DNA from: Bacteroidales bacterium
Lineage (GTDB): Bacteria; Bacteroidota; Bacteroidia; Bacteroidales; Muribaculaceae
Length of the DNA stretch: 64,000 nt
NCBI GenBank assembly: GCA_014800815.1
Contig: JAAVFI010000069.1
Span: 1-64,000 of the forward strand
Direction: 5' to 3'
The notes under the pieces were generated by a model. That model saw nothing but the letters and a program-made list of their open reading frames with translations. It was not told where the DNA came from and ran no database searches. Shown here piece after piece: positions 17,665 through 26,207 of the stretch; position 1 is the stretch's first letter; the number at the start of each line of letters is the position of its first letter. Made by a program: the position numbers and the translations under genes.

Positions 17665-18489
17665 TTATTCTTTTGGAAATGAATCAATTGTTTTACGGAT
17701 TTGGACCAGGCGTGTGAGCAGAGGTCGGAGCAGGGAGAGGTGGAGCATGTTTGCGCCGTCGCTCTTGGCGAGTTCGGGGTGGGGGTGTGTCTCCATGAAG
17801 AGGCCGTCGGCACCGGTGGCCACGGCGGCGCGGGCTATGGTCTCTATCATCTCGGGACAGCCGCCGGTGACACCTCCTGCGGTGTTGGGTTGCTGGAGCG
17901 AGTGGGTGCAGTCGACTATCACCGGGCACCGGCAGGCTTCCTGCATGCGGGGCACGGCGCGGAAGTCGACCACGAGGTCGCCATAGCCGAAGGTGGTGCC
18001 ACGCTCTGTCACGGCCACGGCGTCGTTGCCTGCGGCGCGTACCTTGTCGACGGCGAAGCGCATCGACTCGGGAGCGAGGAACTGTCCTTTCTTTATATTT
18101 ACGGGTTTGCCTGTGCGCGCTGCGGCAACAAGGAGGTCGGTCTGGCGGCAGAGGAATGCGGGTATCTGGAGGATGTCGACAAAGTCGGCCGCCATTGCTG
18201 CTTCTTCGGGCTGGTGTATGTCGGTGACTACGGGCACTCCGAGCTCGCGTCCTACGGCGGAGAGAATCTTCAGAGCCTTGAGGTCGCCGATGCCGCTGAA
18301 GGAGTCAAGACGGCTTCGGTTGGCCTTGCGGTAGCTGCCTTTGAATGCGAAGGGGATGCCTAACTCGCGGCAGATATCGTGGATGTAGTGTCCGATTTCG
18401 AAGGCCATTTCTTCGCCCTCTATCACACACGGTCCTGCGATGAGGAAAAATCCGGGTGCGCTGTGCAGTTGTTGAAGTTTGTCGGGCAT
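17665..18489 (-). CDS. kdsA: 3-deoxy-8-phosphooctulonate (KDO-8-P) synthase
   Basis: This protein has 274 aa. It condenses arabinose-5-phosphate with phosphoenolpyruvate to KDO-8-phosphate, the first step toward the KDO of the LPS inner core, in the cytosol. Visible signatures: LIAGPCVIEGEE (Cys21), KGSYRKANRS, IPAFLCRQTDLL, KKGQFLAPE, TERGTTFGYGDLVVDFR and METHPHPE. Cys21 in the GPC motif, with His and Glu in METHP, marks the metal-dependent class II enzymes, such as that of Aquifex, rather than the metal-free E. coli type. It lies 12 bp after rsmE and 4 bp before the TPR gene. Confidence 0.97.
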   Translation of the reverse strand: MPDKLQQLHSAPGFFLIAGPCVIEGEEMAFEIGHYIHDICRELGIPFAFKGSYRKANRSRLDSFSGIGDLKALKILSAVGRELGVPVVTDIHQPEEAAMAADFVDILQIPAFLCRQTDLLVAAARTGKPVNIKKGQFLAPESMRFAVDKVRAAGNDAVAVTERGTTFGYGDLVVDFRAVPRMQEACRCPVIVDCTHSLQQPNTAGGVTGGCPEMIETIARAAVATGADGLFMETHPHPELAKSDGANMLHLSLLRPLLTRLVQIRKTIDSFPKE

Positions 18490-18501
18490 ATGTGATGTGT
18501 C

Positions 18502-19218
18502 TTACTTAAAGGCTTGGTTGAGTATGTGTATGGTGTCGGTGGCTACGAGGGCGGCGGTCTCGGTGCGGAGTCGGTTGTCGCCCATGGTCACGGCGGTGAA
18601 CCCTGCGCGGAAACATGCCTCTATCTCGGCAGGCGAGAAGTCGCCTTCGGGACCGATGAGAAGTGTAGCGTCGGAGCCGGGAGTGTAGGCCCGTGCAAGG
18701 AGGCGGCGCTCTACGGCGTCGTCGCAGTAGCCTACGAATTTCTGAGCCGCCGTGCTGCTTTCGGCTTCGAGGAAGCGGAGCAGGGGAGTGGTCTCGTCAA
18801 TCTCGGGGAGTACGGCTTTGAGTGACTGTTTCATGGCCGAAACGGCAATCTTCTCTATTCGCTCGGTCTTGAGTTCCTTGCGCTCCGAGCGCTCGCATCT
18901 GAGCGGCACGAAACGGTCGATGCCTATCTCGACGAGTTTTTCGATGAGCCACTCCATGCGGTCGGCATGCTTGGTGGGAGCCACCGCTACAGTGATGCGT
19001 GGCTTCCATACTTTGGGGAGCTCGACTACGGAGTCGACTCTTACGAGAGTGTGGCGGTGATGCGGGTCGACGATAGTGCAGGTGTACAGTTTGCCTTTGC
19101 CGTCGACTATCTCTACTACGTCGCCCGCCTGCTTGCGGAGCACGCGCGAAGCATGGCCGCTCTCACTCTCGGGGAGAACGGCCTCTGTGGCTATATCGGG
19201 TGCGAAGAATCGTATCAA
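18502..19218 (-). CDS. rsmE: 16S rRNA (uracil1498-N3)-methyltransferase
   Basis: This protein has 238 aa and belongs to the SPOUT methyltransferases that methylate U1498 of 16S rRNA with S-adenosylmethionine. An N-terminal PUA-like part (RFFAPDI, HASRVLRKQAGD) leads to the knotted domain, with VAPTKHADRMEWLIEKLVEIG, RSERKELKTER and LLIGPEGDFSPAEI. The GDNRLRTETAA loop near the C-terminus is diagnostic. The start codon appears to be TTG (19216-19218): no in-frame ATG lies nearby, and the family alignment requires the protein to begin just before IRFFAPDI. It lies 15 bp after the transporter gene. Confidence 0.95.
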   Translation of the reverse strand: MIRFFAPDIATEAVLPESESGHASRVLRKQAGDVVEIVDGKGKLYTCTIVDPHHRHTLVRVDSVVELPKVWKPRITVAVAPTKHADRMEWLIEKLVEIGIDRFVPLRCERSERKELKTERIEKIAVSAMKQSLKAVLPEIDETTPLLRFLEAESSTAAQKFVGYCDDAVERRLLARAYTPGSDATLLIGPEGDFSPAEIEACFRAGFTAVTMGDNRLRTETAALVATDTIHILNQAFK

Positions 19219-19233
19219 GGTGGGGTGGTGTGA

Positions 19234-20547
19234 TTAGATAGCGTCGTCGGGGATGCGCTCTACCTTATTTATTTCAGCTCTCTCGGGCGAACCGGGACGG
19301 TCGCGGAAAATGATCATAAAGAGTCCTGCCACTATAAGGGCGTAGCCGGCGAAGATGAACCATGAGGTATCCCAGCCTTCGACCTGCGCAATGCCTTCGG
19401 GACGGGCGTAGACGTAGTGGTTGATCACCTGCTGTGCCAGAAGGGTGCCGACAGTGGCGCCGATACCGTTGGTCATAATCATGAAGAGGCCTTGAGCCGA
19501 TGAGCGGATGTCGACGGTGGTCTTCTTATCCACGTAGAGCGAGCCCGATACGTTGAAGAAGTCGAATGCGATACCGTAGACGATCATCGAAAGGATGAAG
19601 AGCCATACGCCTGAGCCGGGGTTGCCGAAGCCGAAGAGGCCGAAGCGGAATACCCAGGCGAACATTGCCATGAGCATCACCGTCTTGATGCCGAAGCGGC
19701 GGAGGAAGAAGGGGATAAGGAGGATGCAGAGTGTCTCGCTCATCTGAGAGAGTGAGATGAGGGCGTTGGCATTGTGCACACCCCAGGTGTCGGCATATTC
19801 AGGCACGTTAGCGAAGCTCTGGATGAAGGGGTTGGCAAAGCCGTTGGTAATCTGGAGCGATACGCCGAGGAGCATGCTGAAGATGAAGAATACTGCCATC
19901 TGACGGTCTTTGAAAAGCGCGAAGGCTTTAAGACCGAGAGCATCGTAGAGCGACTTCGACGCGCTCTTGGTGGTGGGGCATTGGGGCATGGTGAGCGCGT
20001 AGGCTGCGAGGCAGAAGCTCAATACGCCGGAGGTGACGAGCTGGGCTGCGGTATTCTGGAAGCCTGTGAAGTTGACGAAGAGCATGGCTATGATGAAGCC
20101 GACGGTGCCGAATACACGTATCGGCGGGAAGTGCTTCACGGTGTCGAGCCCGGCCTTTTCGAGAGCTGAGTAGGCCACGGCATTAGACAGGCCGATAGTA
20201 GGCATGAAGAAGGCTACAGAGATAGAGTAGAGGGTAAACAGTATGGAGTACTCGGGTGTGGGGGTGGACAGACCGTAGACACCGGCGCCGAGCATGAATA
20301 TACCTGCGAGGAGGTGAGCGAGGCTGAGTGTCTTCTGTGCCTGAATCCAGCGGTCGGCAACTATACCCACGAGGGCCGGCATAAACATGGACACTACACC
20401 CTGGATAGCGTAGAACCACGCGATTTTCTCGCCGAAGCCTATGCGGCTCAGATATGCGCCGAGAGATGTAAGGTAGGAGCCCCATACGGCAAATTCAAGA
20501 AAACCGAGGGCTGCAAGACGTACTTTAAGAGCGAATGTACGGTTCAT
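19234..20547 (-). CDS. NupG-family nucleoside:proton symporter (MFS)
   Basis: This protein has 437 aa with about twelve membrane spans. The opening KVRLAALGFLEFAVWGSYLTSLG and the central SDR-free loop with HFPPIRVFGTVGFI are typical of the NHS branch of the major facilitator superfamily (NupG, XapB). It probably imports nucleosides with protons across the inner membrane. DFFNVSGSLYVDKKT in the tenth span region is also family-typical. Substrate choice (purine or pyrimidine nucleosides) cannot be told. It sits mid-operon, 13 bp after the nuclease gene and 15 bp before rsmE. Confidence 0.88.
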   Translation of the reverse strand: MNRTFALKVRLAALGFLEFAVWGSYLTSLGAYLSRIGFGEKIAWFYAIQGVVSMFMPALVGIVADRWIQAQKTLSLAHLLAGIFMLGAGVYGLSTPTPEYSILFTLYSISVAFFMPTIGLSNAVAYSALEKAGLDTVKHFPPIRVFGTVGFIIAMLFVNFTGFQNTAAQLVTSGVLSFCLAAYALTMPQCPTTKSASKSLYDALGLKAFALFKDRQMAVFFIFSMLLGVSLQITNGFANPFIQSFANVPEYADTWGVHNANALISLSQMSETLCILLIPFFLRRFGIKTVMLMAMFAWVFRFGLFGFGNPGSGVWLFILSMIVYGIAFDFFNVSGSLYVDKKTTVDIRSSAQGLFMIMTNGIGATVGTLLAQQVINHYVYARPEGIAQVEGWDTSWFIFAGYALIVAGLFMIIFRDRPGSPERAEINKVERIPDDAI

Positions 20548-20560
20548 GGTATATTGAGTA

Positions 20561-21226
20561 TTATTGATTTTTCTTTTTGTTGATTATTTCGCTTATGCGC
20601 TGGGCTTCCTCATAGTCTTCCTTTTCTATAAGGTCGGCAAGAGTGCGCTCGAGTTCTTCGATAGTGTAGTTCTCGGGGCGCGGATCGGCGTGGTAGTCCT
20701 TGCGGTCGGAGTACGACTCGTAGAGTTCTTCGTCGCCGTCTTCTTCTTCAATCTCCTTATCGGCCTCGGTTGTGTCGGGATCGAATTCGCCGGGACGGGT
20801 AAATTCGTTGTCTTCGATTATGAAGCCTGCTCTCTCGATTATTTCGGGAGTGGTAAATATAGGAGTGTTGGTGCGGAGGGCCAGAGCTATGGCGTCGGAT
20901 GTGCGGGCGTCGATTACGACTGTACGCTCACCGTCGGAGAATGTGAGTTCGGAGGAGAATATGCCGTCTTCGAGTTTGTAGATAAACACATCTTTGAGCT
21001 TGACTCCGAAAGCGTGCGCGAAGCTTACGAAGAGGTCGTGAGTGAGAGGTCTCGGGGTGCGGATACTCTCAAGGAATATGGCTATGGATTGAGCCTCGGG
21101 TGCACCTATTACTATAGGTATTCTGTACGGCCCGTCGTTCTGGGCAAGAATAAGTGCGTAGGCTCCCGACTGCAACTGGTTGTAGGAGAGCCCGAGTACG
21201 TATAGTCCTATTCTCTTATTTTCCAT
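20561..21226 (-). CDS. Bifunctional nuclease (BFN) domain protein with UvrB/C motif
   Basis: This protein has 221 aa. The ATG at 21224-21226 was chosen over far-upstream starts, because upstream sequence overlaps mnmA in another frame. Residues 1-135 form the BFN/DNase domain (PF02577-like) with AYALILAQNDG, IPIVIGAPEAQSI and VVIDARTSDAIALALR. An acidic linker (EADKEIEEEDGDEE) leads to a C-terminal UVR motif (about 187-219, EELERTLADLIEKEDYEEA), which in UvrB/UvrC mediates partner binding. This pairing is common in Bacteroidota. The cellular role is unproven; stress or DNA repair is inference. Confidence 0.88.
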   Translation of the reverse strand: MENKRIGLYVLGLSYNQLQSGAYALILAQNDGPYRIPIVIGAPEAQSIAIFLESIRTPRPLTHDLFVSFAHAFGVKLKDVFIYKLEDGIFSSELTFSDGERTVVIDARTSDAIALALRTNTPIFTTPEIIERAGFIIEDNEFTRPGEFDPDTTEADKEIEEEDGDEELYESYSDRKDYHADPRPENYTIEELERTLADLIEKEDYEEAQRISEIINKKKNQ

Positions 21227-21231
21227 AGGCG

Positions 21232-22350
21232 TCAGATGATTGCTGAGGCGTTGCCACCCGTTATGATTCCCGAGCCGAAGCAGACCTTGTGTTCGGTGTC
21301 GTAGAGGGCTGTGAACTGACCGGGGGCAATGCCTTGAACGTCGACATCGGATGTGAGGATGTACTCGCCCGGCATATTCTCTACCCGGCGTATGCGTCCG
21401 CTGAGGAAGTTGGGCATGTGCCTGTTCTTGAAGTTGACGCTCACGCCTTCGGGAGCCGAGGCTGCCTCGCCCCACGGATCGCAGGTGATGAAGTGCATCT
21501 CCGAAAGGTGAAGTATGCGCCCGTATTGCTTCTCGGTGTCGTAGCCGCGGGAAACGAATATGGTGTTGTTCTCGATATCCTTGCGTACCACAAACCACGG
21601 GCCGCCGCTGAGTCCGAGACCCTTGCGCTGCCCGATAGTGTGGAACCAGTAGCCGCGGTGCTGCCCGAGGATGCGTCCCGACTCAATCTCTACTATCGGA
21701 CCCGGCTTCTCACCGAGGTGGCGGCGGATAAAGTCGTTGTAGTTTATCTTGCCGAGGAAGCATATTCCCTGCGAGTCCTTTCGGAAGGCATTCGGCAGGT
21801 GTGCCTCGACGGCTATCTCTCTTACGCGCGCCTTCGGGAGTTCGCCGAGGGGGAAGATGAGGTGGCTGAGCTGCTTGCCCGAGATGCGTGCGAGGAAGTC
21901 GGTCTGGTCTTTGACTGGATCGACGGCGGTGGCAAGCCACTTGCGGCCTTCGGCATCGAAGAGTGTCGACGCATAATGGCCGGTGGCCGTCTGAAGGAAG
22001 TTGTGCCCCCAGCGCTCCTCGAAATATCCGAACTTGATTATAGAATTGCACATGATGTCGGGGTTGGGAGTAAGGCCTGCCTTGACGGTGCGCAGGGCGT
22101 AGTCCATTACGTTGTCCCAATATTCCTGATGGAGCGAAACCACATCGAAGGGGAGCCCGTAGCGGCGGGCTATGAGGGTACACATCTCGATGTCTTCGTC
22201 GGCCGAGCAGTCGCCCTCGCCGTTGTCGAGGCCTATCCTTATGTAAAAGAGGTGGAGGGGCAGACCCTGCTCAACGAGACGGTGCACCACTACGGCACTG
22301 TCGACACCTCCTGAGATGAGGACGGCTGTTGTCTGAGAGTCGGTGTTCAT
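21232..22350 (-). CDS. mnmA: tRNA-specific 2-thiouridylase
   Basis: This protein has 372 aa. It makes 2-thiouridine at wobble position 34 of Lys, Glu and Gln tRNAs, using ATP and sulfur relayed as persulfide. The PP-loop SGGVDS lies at 13-18. The catalytic pair is Cys101 (NPDIMCN) and Cys197 (SQGICFLG). TATGHYA, DQTDFLA and [18 protein letters not shown] complete the family pattern. Length is normal. Its start overlaps the stop of the DUF5106 gene by 4 bp (ATGA), and 5 bp separate it from the nuclease gene, so the three are translationally linked. Confidence 0.97.
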   Translation of the reverse strand: MNTDSQTTAVLISGGVDSAVVVHRLVEQGLPLHLFYIRIGLDNGEGDCSADEDIEMCTLIARRYGLPFDVVSLHQEYWDNVMDYALRTVKAGLTPNPDIMCNSIIKFGYFEERWGHNFLQTATGHYASTLFDAEGRKWLATAVDPVKDQTDFLARISGKQLSHLIFPLGELPKARVREIAVEAHLPNAFRKDSQGICFLGKINYNDFIRRHLGEKPGPIVEIESGRILGQHRGYWFHTIGQRKGLGLSGGPWFVVRKDIENNTIFVSRGYDTEKQYGRILHLSEMHFITCDPWGEAASAPEGVSVNFKNRHMPNFLSGRIRRVENMPGEYILTSDVDVQGIAPGQFTALYDTEHKVCFGSGIITGGNASAII

Positions 22351-23249
22351 TGGCGCTGTGCACTGTTTGCGGTGCTGAATGCACCGAGGAGGTAATCAAC
22401 GTCGAGGTCGGCGACGAGTACTTTGTGGCGTGCATTCAGGAAATAGAATGCGGGGGTAGATCGCAGGTCGAAGTAGTCGGCTGCGTCGGGCATTGCCACT
22501 GTCACCCAGTTGGCGGGAGCGTCGGCCTTGGCCTGAGTCCAGCCGTCTTCGTCGGTCTCGCCGGGGTAGATGCTTACAATGGTGAGCTGGCCTTTGTCGA
22601 TAAGTTCGTTGGTGTGCATGTCGGCACTGAGTCTTATTCGGGCAATGCGGCAGTCGAGACAGTCGGGGTCGTTGAAGAAGAGAAGTATCGAGCCGGGATT
22701 CTTGATGTCGTCGAGAGTGCCCTTTGTGCCGTCGGCCTTTATGAAGGGTACACCCGGGACGATCGCTCCCACGCGACTGCTTTCGATAATCTGAGTGTGC
22801 GCCTGAAAGCGAGCGCGCTCGGCTTTGGAGAGTTTCTTGCTGCCTGCCGCGGCCTTGGCAAAGTGCAGATATACTTCGGGAGCGCGCATCGAGGCAGTGT
22901 CGGAGTAGAGATTGTTTTCAGCCATGGTGGCGAAAGCGAGAGTCTCGGGAGCTTTCTTCTCGAAGCGGGCCATGAGTCGGTCTATGGCGGTGTAGACAGT
23001 GTCGGCCGACGCGTAGGGCATCAGCGCTACCCAATCCTGAAAAGCCGTGTTGAGCTTGTCGGGGTTTCGCAGGCCTGTGTCGAAGTTGCATCGGTCCCAG
23101 AATCGGGTGACGATGTAGTCGCAACGGTCCTGCAACGCCTGCATGGTGTCGGGCGCCATGGGGTATATGAAAAGGTCACCCGAAGCGGCCGATACACGCC
23201 ATTGAATGGCGGCGGTGAGTACGGTGAGGAGTATAATAAGTCTTTTCAT
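22347..23249 (-). CDS. DUF5106/thioredoxin-fold periplasmic protein
   Basis: This protein has 300 aa with a signal peptide ([16 protein letters not shown]). The N-terminal ~150 residues fit DUF5106, a helical domain often joined to thioredoxins in Bacteroidales. The rest is a thioredoxin fold: GAIVPGVPF, then [12 protein letters not shown] with a CxxC pair at Cys197 and Cys200, and a cis-Pro-like STPAFYFLN. It probably acts as a periplasmic thiol oxidoreductase or reductase. It is the first gene of the operon, with its own promoter, and overlaps mnmA by 4 bp. The functional link to mnmA is unclear. Confidence 0.85.
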   Translation of the reverse strand: MKRLIILLTVLTAAIQWRVSAASGDLFIYPMAPDTMQALQDRCDYIVTRFWDRCNFDTGLRNPDKLNTAFQDWVALMPYASADTVYTAIDRLMARFEKKAPETLAFATMAENNLYSDTASMRAPEVYLHFAKAAAGSKKLSKAERARFQAHTQIIESSRVGAIVPGVPFIKADGTKGTLDDIKNPGSILLFFNDPDCLDCRIARIRLSADMHTNELIDKGQLTIVSIYPGETDEDGWTQAKADAPANWVTVAMPDAADYFDLRSTPAFYFLNARHKVLVADLDVDYLLGAFSTANSAQRQ

Positions 23250-23274
23250 CTTTCTATAAGGAGTCTTTATTGCA

Positions 23275-23306
23275 CAAAATTAGCAAAAAAAGTCCGGCAT
23301 TACAAA
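23275..23306 (-). promoter_or_regulatory. Promoter of the DUF5106-mnmA-...-TPR operon
   Basis: On the minus strand, TTTG (23303-23306), 20 nt, then TAATTTTG (23275-23282), an exact consensus match. Leader about 20 nt. Intergenic gaps of at most 15 bp down to 16059 suggest one seven-gene transcript. Confidence 0.8.
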
Positions 23307-23342
23307 AAAATGTTTGAGTGGTGTGGTGGATCGTAATCGTAT

Positions 23343-23373
23343 TTTGAAAATTATGGGAAAATATCGAAATTTG
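23343..23373 (+). promoter_or_regulatory. Probable promoter of the sulfatase-like gene
   Basis: TTTG (23343-23346), 19 nt, then GAAATTTG (23366-23373), one mismatch in the -7 box. The ATG at 23382 would leave a very short leader. Confidence 0.5.
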
Positions 23374-23381
23374 CATTCAGT

Positions 23382-25145
23382 ATGAATCAGGATAATAACA
23401 TCAAAAGGTTGCTGCATCGGTACGGTATGTGGCTTGGACCCTATATTTCATCTCGGATCATATTGTATCTGTTGGCGTTTGTGGCGGTCGTCGGTATGTT
23501 GCTATGGTTTGGGACTGAAGTTCCAACCTATACTTCGCCAATGATGCGCATGGTAATATTTACGGGAGATGCTGTTCTTCTTTTAGCACCTTTCTGGCTA
23601 TTTTCCAATAGAGGTGCGCGCAGTGTTCTTGTTCTTGTGTGGTTGCTATGGTTATTTCTTTTTGTAAATACGTTGTATTATAGATATTGGGGAGATCTTG
23701 CTCCTTTTAATTGTGTTTTGACACCGGCAATCTATAATTCGGCAGTAATCAAATGTATACCGGGTCTTCTGCGGAATCGTGATATCTTAGAGTTGTTAAT
23801 TCCTCTCTTGTTGACTCTTTATGTTGTGTTTTTATACCGACCTGAGTCATCAGGAGAAGTTCCAGTTGTGAGAAGGTTATTATATGTGCTTTGCTCGGTA
23901 GTTTTGTATGTGCTGATTTTTTGTTTTACGAGTTACCGTATAGGACTCTATATAGACGAAGAGGAGATCGTTCCTGTAAGTGTTGTGTCTGTATTGCGTC
24001 TCAAACCTCATACTACTAATATTGAAGCGTGGCATTGTAATGGAATTGTCCCTTATGTGTATGTTCAGACTAAAGAAGCTGTTAAAGCTGGTCGAATCGA
24101 AAATCTTACTCCGGAAGAAAGTCGTGGAATTGAAGAATTGTTAGGACGTACAGGGTATAGATCCGGTATAGTCAGTGCCAATCGGAATAAGAATCTGATA
24201 TTTATTGTCGTGGAATCACTGAATTCGGGAGCAGTTGGATATGAAATTGGTGGAGAAAGTATAACTCCGGTACTCGACAGCCTTATCAGAGGAGAGAGTA
24301 TTGTGGCAATGAGGATGCTGTCGGAGACTCTCCATGGCAATTCGAGTGACGGACAGTTAATGTACAACACAGGCCTCTACCCCGAGCGTCGGCTTGCCAC
24401 AGCTTTAACTTTTGGATATAATACATATCCCTCGTTGGCTAAGATTCTTGGGAAAAAGGTGAGTGTAGAATATATAGTCGAGAAAAGAAGAGTTTGGAAT
24501 CATGCTGTGACAAATATGGCATATGGCTACGATGAACTATACGACTCTGATTCTCTTCATATTTCCGGCCTTAATCTTGATGAGATAGGTGCTGATAGGG
24601 CTGTTTTTGCTATGGCTCTTCAGAATATTAAGCAGTTGCAGCAACCTTTTTTTGCTTTTGTTACCACTTATTCAATGCATTCGCCATATCGGGATGTCCA
24701 TGTAGAGATTGCGGATCGAATTATGAATAGTGACGTTTTGCCTGAGTTGACAAAACGTTATTATGGGATGCTCAACTACTTCGACGAAGAACTTGGTCGG
24801 TTTCTTAACGAGTTGGATTCTATGGGTATACTCGATAATAGTGTGGTGGTGATTGCTGCCGACCATTCAAGTAAGTATCTTGAGACTACCGATGTTGACG
24901 CCGGATATATTCCGCTCATAGTGGTCAATGCAGGGATAGACAAGAAAGTGGAGGGTTCAATCCGGCAGATAGATGTGTTTCCTACGATTGTTGATTTAAT
25001 GGGGGTTGATGATAATGGTTATGGAGGATTAGGAGTGAGCATATTGCGCAGGGATTACGATTCATTGCGAAGATCAGTTGCTCAGGAGTCTCTTTTTCAG
25101 ACTTCAGAGCGGATATTGCATTCCGACTATTTCGGTAGACGATAG
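23382..25145 (+). CDS. LtaS/sulfatase-family membrane phosphotransferase-like protein
   Basis: This protein has 587 aa. Four or five N-terminal membrane spans (to about 195) precede a periplasmic alkaline-phosphatase-fold domain. Visible sites: IFIVVESLNSG (metal-binding Glu), HGNSSDGQLMYNTGLYP (nucleophile position, Ser where LtaS has Thr), TTYSMHSPY and VVIAADHSS (Asp-His metal ligands). This is the architecture of lipoteichoic acid synthases and phosphoethanolamine or glycerol-phosphate transferases. In a Gram-negative it probably decorates an envelope glycolipid; the substrate is inference. The gene is clearly AT-richer than its neighbours: 19 of 60 bases are G or C at 23641-23700, against 35 of 60 in nadA at 25501-25560. 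This suggests horizontal transfer. Confidence 0.88.
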   Translation: MNQDNNIKRLLHRYGMWLGPYISSRIILYLLAFVAVVGMLLWFGTEVPTYTSPMMRMVIFTGDAVLLLAPFWLFSNRGARSVLVLVWLLWLFLFVNTLYYRYWGDLAPFNCVLTPAIYNSAVIKCIPGLLRNRDILELLIPLLLTLYVVFLYRPESSGEVPVVRRLLYVLCSVVLYVLIFCFTSYRIGLYIDEEEIVPVSVVSVLRLKPHTTNIEAWHCNGIVPYVYVQTKEAVKAGRIENLTPEESRGIEELLGRTGYRSGIVSANRNKNLIFIVVESLNSGAVGYEIGGESITPVLDSLIRGESIVAMRMLSETLHGNSSDGQLMYNTGLYPERRLATALTFGYNTYPSLAKILGKKVSVEYIVEKRRVWNHAVTNMAYGYDELYDSDSLHISGLNLDEIGADRAVFAMALQNIKQLQQPFFAFVTTYSMHSPYRDVHVEIADRIMNSDVLPELTKRYYGMLNYFDEELGRFLNELDSMGILDNSVVVIAADHSSKYLETTDVDAGYIPLIVVNAGIDKKVEGSIRQIDVFPTIVDLMGVDDNGYGGLGVSILRRDYDSLRRSVAQESLFQTSERILHSDYFGRR

Positions 25146-25177
25146 CTATGAAACTCTAAAATTCGAAAAATAATCAC

Positions 25178-25185
25178 TATCTTTG
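25178..25185 (+). promoter_or_regulatory. -7 box upstream of nadA
   Basis: TATCTTTG matches TAnnTTTG. No good TTTG lies 19-20 nt upstream, so only the -7 half is supported. The nadA ATG is 20 nt downstream. Confidence 0.5.
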
Positions 25186-25204
25186 CAGGGTTAAACCCAT
25201 ATAA

Positions 25205-26179
25205 ATGATTATGGAATGTACAAGTGCATGCAGTAGGGTCTCAGGCGATGAGCAACTGAAGGCTGAAATACTGCGTCTGAAAGAAGAAAAAAATGCTGTC
25301 ATTCTGGCGCATTATTATGTCGACGGTGCCCTCCAGGATATCGCCGATTATGTTGGCGATTCGCTCGCATTGGCGCAGAAAGCTGCCGAGTGTTGCCAAG
25401 ATGCCCGCATAGTGGTGATGTGCGGCGTACACTTTATGGCTGAGACCGTCAAGGTGCTCTGTCCCGACAAGAAAGTGCTCTGCCCCGACCTCGCTGCCGG
25501 CTGCTCGCTTGCCGACAGCTGTCCTGCCGACGAATTCGAGGCTTTTGTCAAGGCACATCCCGACCATACTGTCATCACCTACGTGAATACCTCGGTTGCC
25601 GTGAAGGCTCTGAGCGACGTGCTGGTGACCTCCGGCAACGCCCGCAAGATAGTTGAATCTTTCCCCGCCGATGCCAAGCTGATTTTCGGCCCGGATAGAA
25701 ATCTCGGCGCGTATATCAATTCGACTATGGGCCGCGATATGGTTCTGTGGGACGGCGCCTGCCATGTGCACGAAAGATTCTCAGCCGAGAAGATTGCCGA
25801 GCTCCGTAAGGCTCACCCCGGAGCACCGGTGCTTGTGCATCCGGAGTGCAAGCGTCCTGTAGTCCTTATGGCTGATAAGGTGGGCTCCACCGCCGTCCTC
25901 CTCGACTACGCCCTCAAGAGCGATGCCAAGGAATTTATCGTGGCTACCGAGAGCGGCATCCTGCACAAGATGAAACTCGGCGCTCCCGACAAGACTTTCA
26001 TACCCGTGCCTCCCTCCGACAGCACATGCGGCTGTAACGAGTGCTCGTATATGAAACTCAATACGCTCGAAAAGCTCCGCGACTGCCTCAAGAACGAGTC
26101 GCCGGAGGTGACTGTAGACCCCGAACTTGCCGCAAAGGCCCTCAAGCCTATCGACAGGATGCTCGAACTCTCACGCTAA
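25205..26179 (+). CDS. nadA: Quinolinate synthase
   Basis: This protein has 324 aa. It condenses iminoaspartate with dihydroxyacetone phosphate to quinolinate for de novo NAD synthesis and carries a 4Fe-4S cluster. Signatures: [22 protein letters not shown] near the start, [52 protein letters not shown] and [17 protein letters not shown]. The three cluster cysteines lie in CGVHF, in HPEC and in the CGCNEC region. ATG 25211 is an alternative start two codons in. nadB and nadC are not in this window. Confidence 0.96.
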   Translation: MIMECTSACSRVSGDEQLKAEILRLKEEKNAVILAHYYVDGALQDIADYVGDSLALAQKAAECCQDARIVVMCGVHFMAETVKVLCPDKKVLCPDLAAGCSLADSCPADEFEAFVKAHPDHTVITYVNTSVAVKALSDVLVTSGNARKIVESFPADAKLIFGPDRNLGAYINSTMGRDMVLWDGACHVHERFSAEKIAELRKAHPGAPVLVHPECKRPVVLMADKVGSTAVLLDYALKSDAKEFIVATESGILHKMKLGAPDKTFIPVPPSDSTCGCNECSYMKLNTLEKLRDCLKNESPEVTVDPELAAKALKPIDRMLELSR

Positions 26180-26207
26180 TATTTACAAGAATCACATATC
26201 CAACGCA

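Noticed and set aside
21289-22314. Long plus-strand open frame opposite mnmA
   Set aside because: mnmA is certain from its motifs; the opposite frame is a by-product of codon bias.
23382-25145. True sulfatase assignment for the LtaS-like protein
   Set aside because: The Cys/Ser-x-Pro-x-Arg formylglycine motif of sulfatases is absent; membrane spans plus the SSDGQ site fit the phosphotransferase branch better.
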